From the NCBI GenBank assembly GCA_934047225.1, contig OW203986.1:11473221-11537220 (forward strand): a stretch of 64,000 bases of DNA, in the 5' to 3' direction. The notes beneath the pieces were generated by a model. The model was not told where the DNA came from. It saw nothing but the letters and a program-made list of their open reading frames with translations, and did not search any database. Of the stretch, positions 63,110 to 64,000 are shown in pieces. The translations under genes and the position numbers were made by a program. Each line of letters starts with the position of its first letter. Positions within the stretch are counted from its first letter, which is position 1. This stretch comes from Ypsolopha sequella (Eukaryota; Arthropoda; Insecta; Lepidoptera; Ypsolophidae).

Positions 63110-63375
63110 ATAATATAGTAGCTCATGGGTAGAACGCAGGCCTCTCAATTTTGAGATCCAGGTTCAAGCCTCGGTTGGGCATGCACCAAGGAGTTTTTCG
63201 GAATTTTTGTGCATAGTATTTACTAATACTTACTACTTGCTGAATGTTTTGTGCCCGAAGTCACCACCAACCACGTTGGGACATACTTATCGTCGGTGAA
63301 ACGCGGGTGTACCGAGTGCGGAGACACTCGAAACACCTCCAAAGCTCCCTCGGGGATTCCTATCATGACAATGTA
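63110..63375 (+). mobile_element. tRNA-derived SINE
   Basis: TAGCTCATGGGTAGAACGC (63119-) is a recognisable box A and GGTTCAAGCC (63161-63170) a perfect box B, 30-40 bases apart as in a tRNA. The acceptor stem is not formed, so it is not a tRNA gene. The body continues for about 200 bases (AACCACGTTGGGACATACTT; AAACACCTCCAAAGCTCCCT) and ends in a TATTATTATAA tail. Confidence 0.75.
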
Positions 63376-63694
63376 TAGGTATAATTATTATTATAAACAG
63401 CTATAAGCAACAATTCACGCAAAAAACGTTGCTCAAAATTTTGTTTTTACTTCTATCCAGCTAAATAAACTACCCAAGTATCAAGGCTCGGACTATGTAT
63501 ATGGTTTAGCTCCGCTTCCGACCTGTTTTTTTGGACCGGAGCACTATTTGAAATACTTGTTTTAGTTCATTTCAGAAAAATATGTCCCAGGCAGGCATAT
63601 CAAAACCGTGGTAATTATACCTGTAATATTATGTAGAGATAGTTGAATAACTAGAATTGTAGGTATAATACATATAGTTGATATATTATTTCAG

Positions 63695-63774
63695 GGGCAT
63701 CTAAAAAGAGACCACCAGAAACAGAAGGCAAAGAAAATAATCCGACAAAATCTGCAAAAAAGACCAAGACCTGA
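63695..63774 (+). CDS. Possible terminal exon with a basic tail (orphan)
   Basis: After a TATTATTTCAG acceptor, one frame reads ASKKRPPETEGKENNPTKSA then KKTKT and stops at TGA (63772-63774). The Lys/Glu/Asn/Pro-rich composition without hydrophobic residues resembles the disordered C-terminus of a nuclear protein and contains KKRP, a nuclear-localisation-like cluster. No upstream exon can be assigned and no nearby AATAAA is seen. Might be chance; 25 codons only. Confidence 0.3.
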
Positions 63775-63824
63775 CAATATATTAATTCAAAATAATCTGT
63801 GCATGTAACCTGTAATGTCGTTCC

Positions 63825-64000
63825 ATCCATCCATCAGCCTCGTTCGTCCACTGCTGGACATAAGCCGTTTCAGGACTTTGTGATTCCCGGTGGTCATCCT
63901 GGAAGAATTGTCCATACTCACACACGCTGGGCAGGGGGTTGATGAGCGCGGTACCGGAACCCTCGCACCAGTGACGCCGCTGCCCGTTACCAGTCTGTTC
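63825..64000 (-). mobile_element. SINE/LINE 3' end, gatggatgg tail (minus), runs off the window
   Basis: The reverse complement reads CAGTCTGGTAACGGGCAGCG-like sequence, GGTGCGAGGGTTCCGGTACC, GGACAATTCTTCCAGGATGA, TCCAGCAGTGGACGAACGAG and ends GCTGATGGATGGATGG. A shorter copy in the other orientation is at 47500-47585. The 5' part lies beyond the window. Confidence 0.65.

Noticed and set aside
63119..63185. tRNA gene candidate with box A and box B
   Set aside because: No acceptor stem pairs at the ends, and a 200-base body and AT tail follow, so it is a tRNA-derived SINE.

Overview
This window looks like nuclear DNA from a moth or butterfly (Lepidoptera). It is AT-rich and intron-rich. The two genes I recognise have clear animal homologues, and the gaps between exons are packed with insect-type transposon debris: TTAA-flanked and TA-flanked miniature elements, RTE-, Dong/R4- and CR1/Jockey-like LINE pieces, tRNA-derived SINEs, and repeats with gatgat, gatggatgg or tttgaa tails that I associate with Lepidoptera. 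I saw no bacterial, plasmid or organelle features. The species call is an inference from gene and repeat style, not from a search.

Layout. (1) 1-3503: the 3' end of a plus-strand gene. Its last coding exon (3308-3448) is the C-terminus of nucleoside diphosphate kinase 7 (NME7), followed by a poly(A) signal. (2) 3504-28312: about 25 kb without a recognisable coding exon of a host gene. It may be intergenic DNA plus a long first intron of the next gene, because a GC-richer block with a clean GTGAGT donor at 9306 could be a noncoding first exon. This stretch holds a dimeric minisatellite, many fold-back elements, LINE fragments, a complete non-autonomous LTR retrotransposon with identical LTRs (23003-26121), and a TIR-bounded DNA transposon with a decayed gene (26495-27886). 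(3) 28313-61551: one large plus-strand gene, the MFS-family membrane protein MFSD6. Its ten coding exons splice in frame into 766 codons plus stop across 32.5 kb. Its introns host most of the remaining repeats. (4) 61552-64000: downstream DNA with a tRNA-derived SINE, an orphan possible terminal exon at 63695-63774, and a second SINE/LINE tail at the right edge.

The two genes share orientation and neighbourhood only; I see no functional link between NME7 (axonemal/centrosomal NDPK family) and MFSD6 (12-TM transporter-like protein). The most unusual material is the mobile DNA: a TIR/TSD-bounded element carrying a CxxC and GQQxGYTKYPC-type protein of unknown function, an LTR element with a 77-residue single-pass membrane ORF, and several families of near-perfect hairpins. 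All splice sites were read by eye and joined by phase; no transcript or database evidence was available.
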